A DNA stretch of 8,133 bases from NCBI GenBank assembly GCA_016210375.1, contig JACQUH010000137.1, positions 1-8,133 of the forward strand. The letters are read 5' to 3'. Shown one piece after another: positions 1-5,725 of this stretch (position 1 is the stretch's first letter; each line of letters starts with the position of its first letter). This DNA is from Chloroflexota bacterium (GTDB lineage Bacteria; Chloroflexota; Dehalococcoidia; Lucifugimonadales; JACPCL1). The notes under the pieces are model-generated. The model ran no database searches. It was not told the DNA's origin and worked only from the letters and a program-made list of their open reading frames with translations. The position numbers and the translations under genes are program-made.

Positions 1-513
1 GCTCAGGCCCTGCCCTCGCAGCACCAGCACGAAGCGGTAGCCCTCCACGTGGCGCACCTCCAGGCTGACGCCCTCCACCTTGAGGGTGTTCAGCAGCGCA
101 GCCAGTAGCCTGGCCTCCTCGGAGGGGATACGTCCTGCGCGGCGGTCGGTGAGTAGGCCGTCGCCGCCGATGGAGGCGAAATTGCCCCGGGCGGCGATTT
201 CCCCCTTCTTGAGGGGCACGTCAACACCCAGGGCTTCCAGGACGCCGCGGCCGATGAAGTACTTGAGAGGGTCGTAGCCGAAGAGCGCCAGGTGCCCCGG
301 CCCGCTACCCGGGGCGATGCCCGGCAGGACTGGGATCGTCCTGCCGCCGGCGGACTCCCTGGCCAGGCGGTTGAGGTTGGGGATGCGGGCCGTCTCCAGC
401 TCGGACTTCCCGGTGTCGGGATGGGGCGCACCGCCCAGTCCGTCCACCACCAGCATGACGATCCTGGAGGGTGTGGCGTCTACGATGTCGGCCAGGTCTG
501 GAAAGTCAATCAT
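1..513 (-). CDS. apgM: 2,3-bisphosphoglycerate-independent phosphoglycerate mutase, archaeal ApgM type (5' part, partial)
   Basis: Interconverts 3-phosphoglycerate and 2-phosphoglycerate in cytosolic glycolysis/gluconeogenesis, in the alkaline-phosphatase-superfamily, metal-dependent, cofactor-free way. Only the first 171 residues are present; the frame is still open at base 1. Visible signatures are the N-terminal metal-site motif VVDGLGG with Asp24, the motif PGSGPGHLALFGYDP with Ser70 as the expected phosphoserine nucleophile, then YFIGRGVLEALGV and LLTDRRAGRIPSEEA, all in ApgM order. The start is ATG at 513, preceded by AAGGAGG (530-524) lying inside the end of pgk, with a 10-nt spacing. 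The gene begins 5 bp after the pgk stop, and pgk supplies its substrate 3-phosphoglycerate, so co-transcription and translational coupling are likely. The family call is confident. Completeness cannot be judged because the C-terminal half, with the remaining metal ligands, lies outside the window. Confidence 0.92.
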   Translation of the reverse strand, partial: MIDFPDLADIVDATPSRIVMLVVDGLGGAPHPDTGKSELETARIPNLNRLARESAGGRTIPVLPGIAPGSGPGHLALFGYDPLKYFIGRGVLEALGVDVPLKKGEIAARGNFASIGGDGLLTDRRAGRIPSEEARLLAALLNTLKVEGVSLEVRHVEGYRFVLVLRGQGLS

Positions 514-518
514 CGCGC

Positions 519-1730
519 TCAGTCCTCCTTATCGGGGAGGGTGGAGATGCCGGGCAGGTCCCTGCCCTCCAGGAACTCCAGGGAAGCGCCGCCGCCCATG
601 GAGACGTGGTTCATGGCGTTGGTGAGGCCAAGCTCCTCCACAGCCTCGGCGGTGGAGCCGCCGCCCACGACGGTGATGGCGTTATTCATGTCTGCCATGG
701 TCTCGGCGATGGCCCTGGTGCCCTGAGCAAAGGCGTCCCACTCAAAAACGCCCATCGGGCCGTTCCACACCAGGGTGCGGCACTGCCGCATCCCGTCTGC
801 GAAATAGTCTACCGTCTTCGGGCCGATGTCCAGGATAGTGGCGCGGGACGGGATGCGGGCCACGTCCACCACCTGGTGGGGAGTATTGGCGGCGAAGGTG
901 TCCCCAACAACGACATCCGTCGGCAGAAGCAGCTTCACGCCATTGCCCTGGGCCTTCTTCAGGATGTCCTGGGCCACACCGATGCTTTCCTCTTCCACCA
1001 GGGAAGCGCCCACCTGGAGACCCTGGGCCTTGAAGAAGGTGGCAGCCATGCCGCCGCCGATAAAAAGGCGGTCAACCCGTTTGATGAGGTTGCGTAAGAC
1101 CGCAATCTTGTCGCTGATCTTGGCTCCCCCCATGATGGCGCCCAGGGGACGGGCCGGGTTCTCCAGGGCGGTGCCCAGCATTTTCAGCTCTTTCTCCATC
1201 TGCAAACCGGCGTAGGCGGGAAGGTACCGGGTGATGGCGTTGATAGATGCGTGGGCCCGGTGGGATGCGCCGAAGGCATCGTTCACGTAAATGTCCGCCA
1301 GGGAGGCCAGGGCTTTGGCGAACTCCAGGTCGTTCTTCTCCTCTTCGGGATAGAAGCGCAGGTTCTCCAGCAGGAGCATCTGGCCCGGCTCTAGCTCCCT
1401 GGCAGCCTGCTGCACCACGGGGCCAATGCACTCCCGCACGTGAACGATGGGCTCTCCCACCAGGGCCCCCAGCCGGTAGGCCACGGGGGCCAGGCGCATG
1501 TCCTTCACCACCTTGCCGTTGGGACGGCCCAGGTGGGAGCATATGATGAGGCTGGCCTTTTGCTTCTTCAGATAGCGGATCGTGGGAAGCACCGCGTGGA
1601 TCCGGGTTTCATCGGCGATGGTGGAGGTGTTGGGCAAGAAGGGGACATTAAGGTCCACCCGCAGCAATACGCGCTTCCCAGCGACATCGGCGTCACGGAC
1701 TGTTTTCTTTTTCACTGGATGCTCCGCCAT
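519..1730 (-). CDS. pgk: Phosphoglycerate kinase
   Basis: Transfers phosphate between 1,3-bisphosphoglycerate and ADP to give 3-phosphoglycerate and ATP; cytosolic glycolysis/Calvin-type metabolism. At 403 aa it is full length for the family. Motifs in order: RVDLNVP (24-30), SHLGRP (65-70), LLLENLRFYPEEE (119-131), NDAFGASHRAH (150-160), GGAKISDK (201-208), IGGGMA (224-229), NGPMGVFE (323-330), VVGGGSTAEAVE (354-365) and SMGGGASLEFLEG (377-389). Arg, His and Lys residues of the substrate basic patch are present. One departure from the usual family consensus is Ser359 in the GGGST loop, where GGGD(S/T) is common; that Asp helps bind Mg-nucleotide. The ATG at 1730 gives a normal N-terminus but has only a weak purine stretch upstream (GAAGAA). 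The upstream prenyl-synthase gene stops 12 bp before it, so coupled translation is plausible. Downstream, apgM follows after 5 bp. Confidence 0.97.
   Translation of the reverse strand: MAEHPVKKKTVRDADVAGKRVLLRVDLNVPFLPNTSTIADETRIHAVLPTIRYLKKQKASLIICSHLGRPNGKVVKDMRLAPVAYRLGALVGEPIVHVRECIGPVVQQAARELEPGQMLLLENLRFYPEEEKNDLEFAKALASLADIYVNDAFGASHRAHASINAITRYLPAYAGLQMEKELKMLGTALENPARPLGAIMGGAKISDKIAVLRNLIKRVDRLFIGGGMAATFFKAQGLQVGASLVEEESIGVAQDILKKAQGNGVKLLLPTDVVVGDTFAANTPHQVVDVARIPSRATILDIGPKTVDYFADGMRQCRTLVWNGPMGVFEWDAFAQGTRAIAETMADMNNAITVVGGGSTAEAVEELGLTNAMNHVSMGGGASLEFLEGRDLPGISTLPDKED
524..530 (-). promoter_or_regulatory. Shine-Dalgarno site of apgM
   Basis: AAGGAGG read on the minus strand, a full match to the anti-SD core, lies within the last codons of pgk and 10 nt before the apgM ATG at 513. 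It fixes the apgM start and implies that ribosomes finishing pgk pass directly over it. Confidence 0.75.
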
Positions 1731-1742
1731 GTATGCATTTCT

Positions 1743-2765
1743 TCAACTCCGGGTTGCCAGCCACCGTGCCACCGCTAGGAGGTCCTGCCCGGGGCCAAGG
1801 GGGTTGCCAGGGGACTGAAAAGCGGAGGCCGCCTTCTGATAGATGTCATCAGCGGCAGCCTGGGCTTTTCCTCTCGCGTCAAGCTCTTCCAGGATGGTGC
1901 GGACCCGCTCCACGTCCGGCGGCGTCAGGACGCGCTTGGCGAACAGGGCGCCCAGCTCCCGCTTGACGCTAATCGGCCCCTGCTCCAAGGCAAGGATAAT
2001 AGGGTAACCCTTCTTCTTGTTCAATACGTCCAGGCCAAACTCCTTGCCAGAGACGGGTTGGCCCCATAAGGATTGGATGTCCTCCTGGACATGGAAGGCC
2101 ACGCCCAGCTCTTCCCCGAAGCGGCGAAGGGCTGTGGCGGCTTCCAAAGGCGCGCCGGCAGCATAGGCGCCCATCTCCATCGCGCAGCCCAGCAGGGCGC
2201 CCTCCTTGTCGCGAGCCATCCGGAAGTAGCTGGAGGCCAGGATGTCCATGCGCTCCTGGTTGGCTATCTCCTGGTACATGCCCTCGCACAGGCGGAGGGA
2301 GGCGTCGTCCAGGGTCTGGAGGTAATGGAGCACCGTTTCCGAAGGCAGCGCGCTGTCCCGCAAGCCTATCAGCGATAGCCGGGCCATGGCGTGCAGGCCA
2401 TCGCCAGCGTTGATAGCTTGGGCTGGCCCCCAGATCCACCACACCGTGGGGCGATGGTGGCGGGTCTGGCTGCCTTCCTGGAGGTCAAGGTGGACCTGGG
2501 CAAACTGATGCACCAGCTCAGCGGCAGCAGCAGGGGGTACCGCCCGGGACACATCGCCGCCTAACGACTGGCAGGTCAACAGGCAGAGGCCGCCATAGAG
2601 CCGGCAAGGGGTAGGAGGAAACTCCAGGGGGACGCCCCGCTCATCACGCCAGCCAAGCTGGTACTCCATGAGGTGATACAGGGGGAAGGAGCGCTGGGTA
2701 AAAAGGGTGCGGAGGCCCCCCTCTACCACAGACGAGAGACTCTGGAAGGCTACAGGTGGTTGCAT
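1743..2765 (-). CDS. Trans-polyprenyl diphosphate synthase family protein with degenerate catalytic motifs
   Basis: An isoprenyl-diphosphate-synthase fold protein of 340 aa, normal length for the family. Members normally condense isopentenyl diphosphate with allylic diphosphates using two Mg-binding DDxxD motifs. Fold signatures are clear: FPLYHLMEYQLGW (27-39), EGSQTRHHRPTVWWIWGPAQ (97-116), AINAGDGLHAMA (117-128), GKEFGLDV (240-247) and KKKGYPIILAL (250-260). The catalytic motifs are eroded. Where GGKR(L)RP is expected there is TPCRLYG (52-58). Where the first DDxxD is expected after His92 there is LDLQE (93-97). Where the second is expected there is EDIQS (228-232). There is no frameshift or internal stop, so selection seems to have maintained the frame. 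It may be an inactive or regulatory paralogue, a partner of a catalytic subunit, or an enzyme tolerating non-standard ligands. ATG 2765 has no clear SD; it lies 18 bp after the tsaC stop, in the same frame, which suggests re-initiation. Lipid or quinone precursor synthesis is the default family role but is not shown here. Confidence 0.85.
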   Translation of the reverse strand: MQPPVAFQSLSSVVEGGLRTLFTQRSFPLYHLMEYQLGWRDERGVPLEFPPTPCRLYGGLCLLTCQSLGGDVSRAVPPAAAAELVHQFAQVHLDLQEGSQTRHHRPTVWWIWGPAQAINAGDGLHAMARLSLIGLRDSALPSETVLHYLQTLDDASLRLCEGMYQEIANQERMDILASSYFRMARDKEGALLGCAMEMGAYAAGAPLEAATALRRFGEELGVAFHVQEDIQSLWGQPVSGKEFGLDVLNKKKGYPIILALEQGPISVKRELGALFAKRVLTPPDVERVRTILEELDARGKAQAAADDIYQKAASAFQSPGNPLGPGQDLLAVARWLATRS

Positions 2766-2783
2766 GTTAGGAGTTCGTGGGTG

Positions 2784-3530
2784 CTATGACCCGGGTACCC
2801 CTGTAGACACGGGTGAGTTGTCTTCTACCTTAGCCCCCGGGCAGGCCAGGCGGATTTGCTCTACCGAGACCGCTCCCAGCCTGAGGATTCGGAGCACTGA
2901 GCCGCTGACGTCAAGGATGGTAGACGCCCGGCCCAGGGGCGATGGCCCGCCGTCAATGACCATGTCCAGGGTGTCCCCAAGCTGCTGTCGTACCTCTCCT
3001 GCGGTTGCAGGAACAGGGTGACCGGTGCGGTTGGCGCTGGTGCCGGTGATGGGCCGGCCCAGGCCCCACGCTAGCGCCCTGGGTACCGGGTGGTCTGGCA
3101 CTCGTACGGCGACGGTGCTTCGTCCGCCGGTGACGGGGTCAGAAACAGCGGCTGACCTGGGCACCACAAGGGTGAGGGCGCCAGGCCAGAATCTGCGAGC
3201 CAGGACCCATGCCCGCTCAGGCAACTTCCCAGCGACCTGAGCAAGCTGATTCGCATCGGCCAGGAGAAGGGGCACGCCCATGTGCTGGGGCCGGCCCTTG
3301 ATAGCGAGCACGCGCTGCACTGCATCGGAGGAGGCGAAGTCGGCCCCCAGACCATACAGGGTGTCCGTCGGGAAGGCCACCACACCGCCTCGCTGCAAGA
3401 CCTGTACGCCTGCTGCCACCGCTTCGGCGAGGCGCTGAGACAGGGATATAGGGTCTTGCTGACCCTGAAAAGTCAGAGGGAGGCTCCTTTGAGTATCCTT
3501 GACTGAGTATAGCACAGGTGCTACCCTCAC
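2784..3530 (-). CDS. tsaC: Threonylcarbamoyl-AMP synthase (TsaC/YrdC/Sua5 family)
   Basis: Makes L-threonylcarbamoyl-AMP from threonine, bicarbonate and ATP, the first step of t6A37 modification of ANN-decoding tRNAs; cytosolic. The YrdC domain covers nearly the whole protein. Counting from the GTG at 3530, one sees GGVVAFPTDTLYGLGADF from about 48, the K-x-R element KGR (78-80), FWPGALTLVVP (about 115-125), VAVRVPDHP, the S-x-N element in GTSANRTG (SAN at 165-167), and DGGPSPLGRASTILDV. There is no extra C-terminal Sua5 domain, so TsaC/YrdC fits better. The start is uncertain. The longest frame begins at GTG 3542 without an SD. GTG 3530 has GGAGG 5 nt upstream. GTG 3515 is also possible. A canonical AAAGGAG (3490-3484) lies 7 nt before a CTG at 3476, which would give about 230 aa and a more family-typical N-terminus. 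It is the first gene of the minus-strand block and diverges from guaA. Confidence 0.93.
   Translation of the reverse strand: MRVAPVLYSVKDTQRSLPLTFQGQQDPISLSQRLAEAVAAGVQVLQRGGVVAFPTDTLYGLGADFASSDAVQRVLAIKGRPQHMGVPLLLADANQLAQVAGKLPERAWVLARRFWPGALTLVVPRSAAVSDPVTGGRSTVAVRVPDHPVPRALAWGLGRPITGTSANRTGHPVPATAGEVRQQLGDTLDMVIDGGPSPLGRASTILDVSGSVLRILRLGAVSVEQIRLACPGAKVEDNSPVSTGVPGS
3484..3490 (-). promoter_or_regulatory. Possible Shine-Dalgarno for an internal CTG start of tsaC
   Basis: AAAGGAG on the minus strand lies 7 nt before the in-frame CTG at 3476-3474. It is the strongest SD-like site near the 5' end of tsaC, and the resulting N-terminus would begin about 29 residues before the conserved GGVVAFPTDT segment. 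No ATG, GTG or TTG lies at that spacing. It may be fortuitous. Confidence 0.35.
3499..3527 (+). promoter_or_regulatory. Candidate promoter of guaA
   Basis: TTGACT (3499-3504) matches the -35 consensus at 5/6 and is followed after 17 nt by TACCCT (3522-3527), a weak -10 that keeps the key T, A and final T. Transcription would begin near 3534, leaving a leader of about 43 nt before the guaA ATG at 3577. The weak -10 keeps confidence low. Confidence 0.35.
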
Positions 3531-3535
3531 ACTAA
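3506..3535 (-). promoter_or_regulatory. Candidate promoter of the tsaC operon
   Basis: On the minus strand TATACT (3511-3506) is a 5/6 match to the -10 consensus, with a poor -35 (TTAGTG, 3535-3530) 18 nt upstream. The predicted start of transcription is near 3499, downstream of all the GTG start candidates of tsaC, so if this promoter is the real one translation must begin at the internal CTG. It overlaps the candidate guaA promoter on the other strand. Confidence 0.3.
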
Positions 3536-3576
3536 CCTCCACCAGGGTCGGCTAGCTAGAAAGTCGGTGCAGGAAC

Positions 3577-5241
3577 ATGGAGCAGCAAGCTTCCCAGGCG
3601 AGCCGCCGGGTAGCCACCAGCGATGACGTAGAGGTCTCTACCTACCTGGAGATCGCCAAGGAGAAGAAGGGCCAGCAGCCTCTCCCCCAGGAAGCCCCCA
3701 AGGCTCAGGGAGAGGCTGTCCTTGTTATTGACTTCGGCTCCCAATACAGCCGGCTCATCGCAAGACGGGTGCGGGAGTGCCACGTTTACTGTGAGATTGT
3801 CCCTTACACCGCTTCGTGGGAGAGTGTGTCAGGCTTGAATCCCAAGGGTATCATCCTTTCCGGTGGGCCCGCCAGCGTATACGAGCCTGGCGCACCCCTG
3901 GCCCCCACATGGGTGTATGAGAGCAAGCTGCCGGTGCTGGGCATCTGCTACGGGATGCAGGTGTTGGCCCTCCAGTTGGGCGGCAGGGTTTCGGCCAGTG
4001 CTAGGCGGGAGTATGGCCACGCCGTTCTGCACCAGAACGAGGTCGGCTCTCCCGTCTTTGCTGGCTTGCCCCCCAGCGTGCCGGTGTGGATGAGCCACGG
4101 CGACCAGATCGCCGAGCTGCCTCCAGGCTTCCGCGCTCTGGCTTATACCGATAGCTCTCCCATAGCCGTGATGGGCAGCGGCAGCACGATTGGCCTTCAG
4201 TTCCACCCGGAGGTTGCCCACACGCCCCAAGGCATGGATATCCTGCGTAATTTTCTCTACAAGGTGTGCGGTCTTTCCGGCGCATGGACGCCGCAGAACT
4301 TTGTGGTGCAAGCTATAGAGGGCATTCGGGAGCAGGTAGGGGATGGTCGGGTGATCTGCGCCCTCTCCGGCGGCGTGGACTCCGCCGTGGCGGCGACCCT
4401 GATCCACCGGGCAGTGGGAAGTCAGCTCACCTGCATTTTTGTAGACAATGGCCTCCTTCGGCGGGACGAGCCGCGCCGGGTCGTGGAGCTGTTTGGCCGC
4501 TATCTGGGCCTTAATCTCCTTCATGTGGATGCCAGCCGCCGCTTCCTCCGCCGACTGGAGGGCGTTACGGACCCGGAGCAAAAGCGGCGAGCTATCGGTG
4601 AGGAGTTCATCCGGGTCTTTGAGGATGAGGCTGCCGAGTTGGGGCACGTGGACTTCCTGGCCCAAGGGACGCTGTACCCGGACGTAATAGAGAGCCAGAC
4701 AGCAGAGAACCAGGCCTCGGCTAAAATCAAGACGCATCACAATGTGGGAGGGTTGCCTGCCACCATGCACCTGAAGCTGGTGGAGCCGTTGCGCTACCTG
4801 TTCAAGGACGAGGTGCGGGGCGCCGGCCTGGCCCTGGAACTGCCGGAGGAGATGGTGTACCGGCAGCCCTTTCCAGGACCCGGCCTAGCCATCCGTATCT
4901 TGGGGGAGGTAACGCAGGAAAAACTGGAGGTTCTGCGGGCCTGCGATTGGATCGTCATGGACGAGATTAAAGGGGCCAACTTGTACCGGGAGCTATGGCA
5001 GAGCTTTGCAGTGCTGACGGATGCCCGCAGCGTTGGCGTTATGGGTGACTATCGGACCTATGGCTACGTCGTTGCGGTGCGGGCTGTCACCAGCCAGGAC
5101 GCCATGACCGCTGACTGGGCTCGCCTGCCCTATGAGGTGCTGGCCCGGATATCCAATCGCATCGTCAACGAGGTGGCCCAGGTGAACCGTGTGGTCTACG
5201 ACATCACCAGCAAGCCCCCCGGGACTATTGAGTGGGAATAG
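3577..5241 (+). CDS. guaA: GMP synthase (glutamine-hydrolysing)
   Basis: Converts XMP, ATP and glutamine to GMP, the last step of guanine nucleotide synthesis; cytosolic. The protein has 554 aa. Residues about 47-230 form a class I glutamine amidotransferase: VLVIDFGSQYSRLIARRVRE, ILSGGPASVYEPGAP, GICYGMQ with nucleophile Cys124, and QFHPEV with His210 and Glu212. The ATP-pyrophosphatase domain follows, with the P-loop SGGVDS (264-269), FVDNGLLRRDE, LAQGTLYPDVIES and IKTHHNVGGLP. The C-terminal dimerisation domain contains RQPFPGPGLAIRILGE and GDYRTYGYVVAVRAV, and the protein ends in the canonical KPPGTIEWE. The N-terminus is odd: about 46 charged, Gln/Lys-rich residues precede the point where most GuaA proteins begin. 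No ATG, GTG or TTG codon lies closer to the domain, and an in-frame stop precedes the ATG, so the extension is probably real. The AGGA before the ATG is too close to be a good SD. It diverges from tsaC and precedes a toxin-antitoxin pair and purD. Confidence 0.98.
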   Translation: MEQQASQASRRVATSDDVEVSTYLEIAKEKKGQQPLPQEAPKAQGEAVLVIDFGSQYSRLIARRVRECHVYCEIVPYTASWESVSGLNPKGIILSGGPASVYEPGAPLAPTWVYESKLPVLGICYGMQVLALQLGGRVSASARREYGHAVLHQNEVGSPVFAGLPPSVPVWMSHGDQIAELPPGFRALAYTDSSPIAVMGSGSTIGLQFHPEVAHTPQGMDILRNFLYKVCGLSGAWTPQNFVVQAIEGIREQVGDGRVICALSGGVDSAVAATLIHRAVGSQLTCIFVDNGLLRRDEPRRVVELFGRYLGLNLLHVDASRRFLRRLEGVTDPEQKRRAIGEEFIRVFEDEAAELGHVDFLAQGTLYPDVIESQTAENQASAKIKTHHNVGGLPATMHLKLVEPLRYLFKDEVRGAGLALELPEEMVYRQPFPGPGLAIRILGEVTQEKLEVLRACDWIVMDEIKGANLYRELWQSFAVLTDARSVGVMGDYRTYGYVVAVRAVTSQDAMTADWARLPYEVLARISNRIVNEVAQVNRVVYDITSKPPGTIEWE

Positions 5242-5299
5242 CCTAAGGAAAACTGGACAGGGCTTGACGGGGCCAGCCAAGAAAAGTCCCAAGCAACTC

Positions 5300-5328
5300 T
5301 TGACAAACAGGGGAGAGTGCGGTAACGT
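5300..5328 (+). promoter_or_regulatory. Candidate sigma70-type promoter of the toxin-antitoxin module
   Basis: TTGACA (5300-5305) is a perfect -35 hexamer, followed after exactly 17 nt by TAACGT (5323-5328), a weak -10 retaining the first two bases and the last T. Transcription would start near 5335, about 26 nt before the antitoxin ATG. It lies in the 119-bp gap after guaA and would drive antitoxin, toxin and, through the tight gene arrangement, purD. Confidence 0.55.
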
Positions 5329-5329
5329 A

Positions 5330-5341
5330 GTAGCACGCTAC
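5330..5341 (+). promoter_or_regulatory. Palindrome at the predicted +1, candidate antitoxin operator
   Basis: GTAGC-AC-GCTAC is a perfect 5-bp inverted repeat with a 2-bp centre, located 1 bp after the putative -10 and centred on the predicted transcription start. Toxin-antitoxin operons are usually repressed by their own antitoxin binding such a site. The function is inferred from position only; a 10-bp match can arise by chance. Confidence 0.4.
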
Positions 5342-5360
5342 AACATGTACAGAGTGTTTC

Positions 5361-5723
5361 ATGGATGACAAGCTAGAAGGCTACATCACTGTCTCCGAGG
5401 CCGCCGACAGGCTAGAGCGTTCCTCTGAGCAGGTGCGCCGCTACCTGCGGGAAGGCAAGCTAGAGGGCCGCCGCCTGGGAGGCCAGTGGTTCATCAGGGA
5501 GTCTGCTGTGGCGTATGTTACCAGGAGAGAGGAGGCGGCAGAAGTGTCTGCGAAACCTTGGCCTGTGCCCGTTGAGTACACCGTGGCCATGGCTGCAGAG
5601 CGGCGCGCCTTGTTCCAGCGCATCAGAGGAAGAAGAGAAGAGATGCGCCAGAGGTGGGAACGTGTGGGGATTCAGATGGATGCGGCGGACATGGTCAGGG
5701 AGTTGAGGGAGGAGGCGCCTTAG
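5361..5723 (+). CDS. Excisionase/MerR-type HTH protein, probable antitoxin of the PIN toxin
   Basis: A 120-aa protein. Residues about 8-53 form a MerR/excisionase-like winged helix: YITVSEAADRLERSSEQVRRY (helix-turn-helix), LREGKLEGRRLGGQWFI (wing), then RESAVAYV. The second half is highly charged, with an Arg/Glu-rich helix (about 78-102), and ends VGIQMDAADMVRELREEAP; a short tail with a DAADMVRELREE pattern is typical of antitoxins paired with PIN-domain toxins, which it would wrap to block the active site. The toxin gene begins 2 bp after the stop, supporting a pair in the usual antitoxin-first order. A likely role is neutralising the toxin and repressing its own promoter at the palindrome upstream. 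There is no clear SD before ATG 5361. It is not a classical AbrB-, RHH- or Phd-type VapB. A stand-alone regulator is the less likely alternative. Confidence 0.8.
   Translation: MDDKLEGYITVSEAADRLERSSEQVRRYLREGKLEGRRLGGQWFIRESAVAYVTRREEAAEVSAKPWPVPVEYTVAMAAERRALFQRIRGRREEMRQRWERVGIQMDAADMVRELREEAP
5711..5715 (+). promoter_or_regulatory. Shine-Dalgarno site that sets the toxin start
   Basis: GGAGG, within a longer purine run (5705-5715) at the end of the antitoxin gene, lies 10 nt before ATG 5726. It supports that ATG over the longer frame opening at 5654, whose first 24 residues are out-of-frame sequence of the antitoxin gene. Confidence 0.65.
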
Positions 5724-5725
5724 GC

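Noticed and set aside
471..1097. Plus-strand open frame opposite pgk
   Set aside because: His/Gly-rich translation without family features; it is antisense to conserved pgk motifs.
1712..1738. Eight-codon upstream ORF overlapping the pgk start, with GGAG before its ATG
   Set aside because: A short overlap of this kind arises easily by chance; there is no conservation evidence, and coupling from the upstream gene explains pgk initiation.
3829..4770. Long open frame (313 codons) on the minus strand inside guaA
   Set aside because: It lies opposite an unambiguous GMP synthase with continuous family motifs; its translation shows no recognisable domain and is typical antisense shadow in GC-rich DNA.
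5255..5289. Possible terminator after guaA (GGAC/GTCC around CTTG/CAAG)
   Set aside because: Only two short 4-bp pairings separated by an internal mismatch, and no T-run follows; too weak to call.
5345..5368. Seven-codon ORF (ATG 5345 to TGA) overlapping the antitoxin start
   Set aside because: No SD and no support beyond an ATG; most likely chance.
5654..5725. Longer vapC start adding 24 residues
   Set aside because: The added Gly-rich residues come from the antitoxin gene read out of frame; ATG 5726 has a clear SD and a standard PIN N-terminus.
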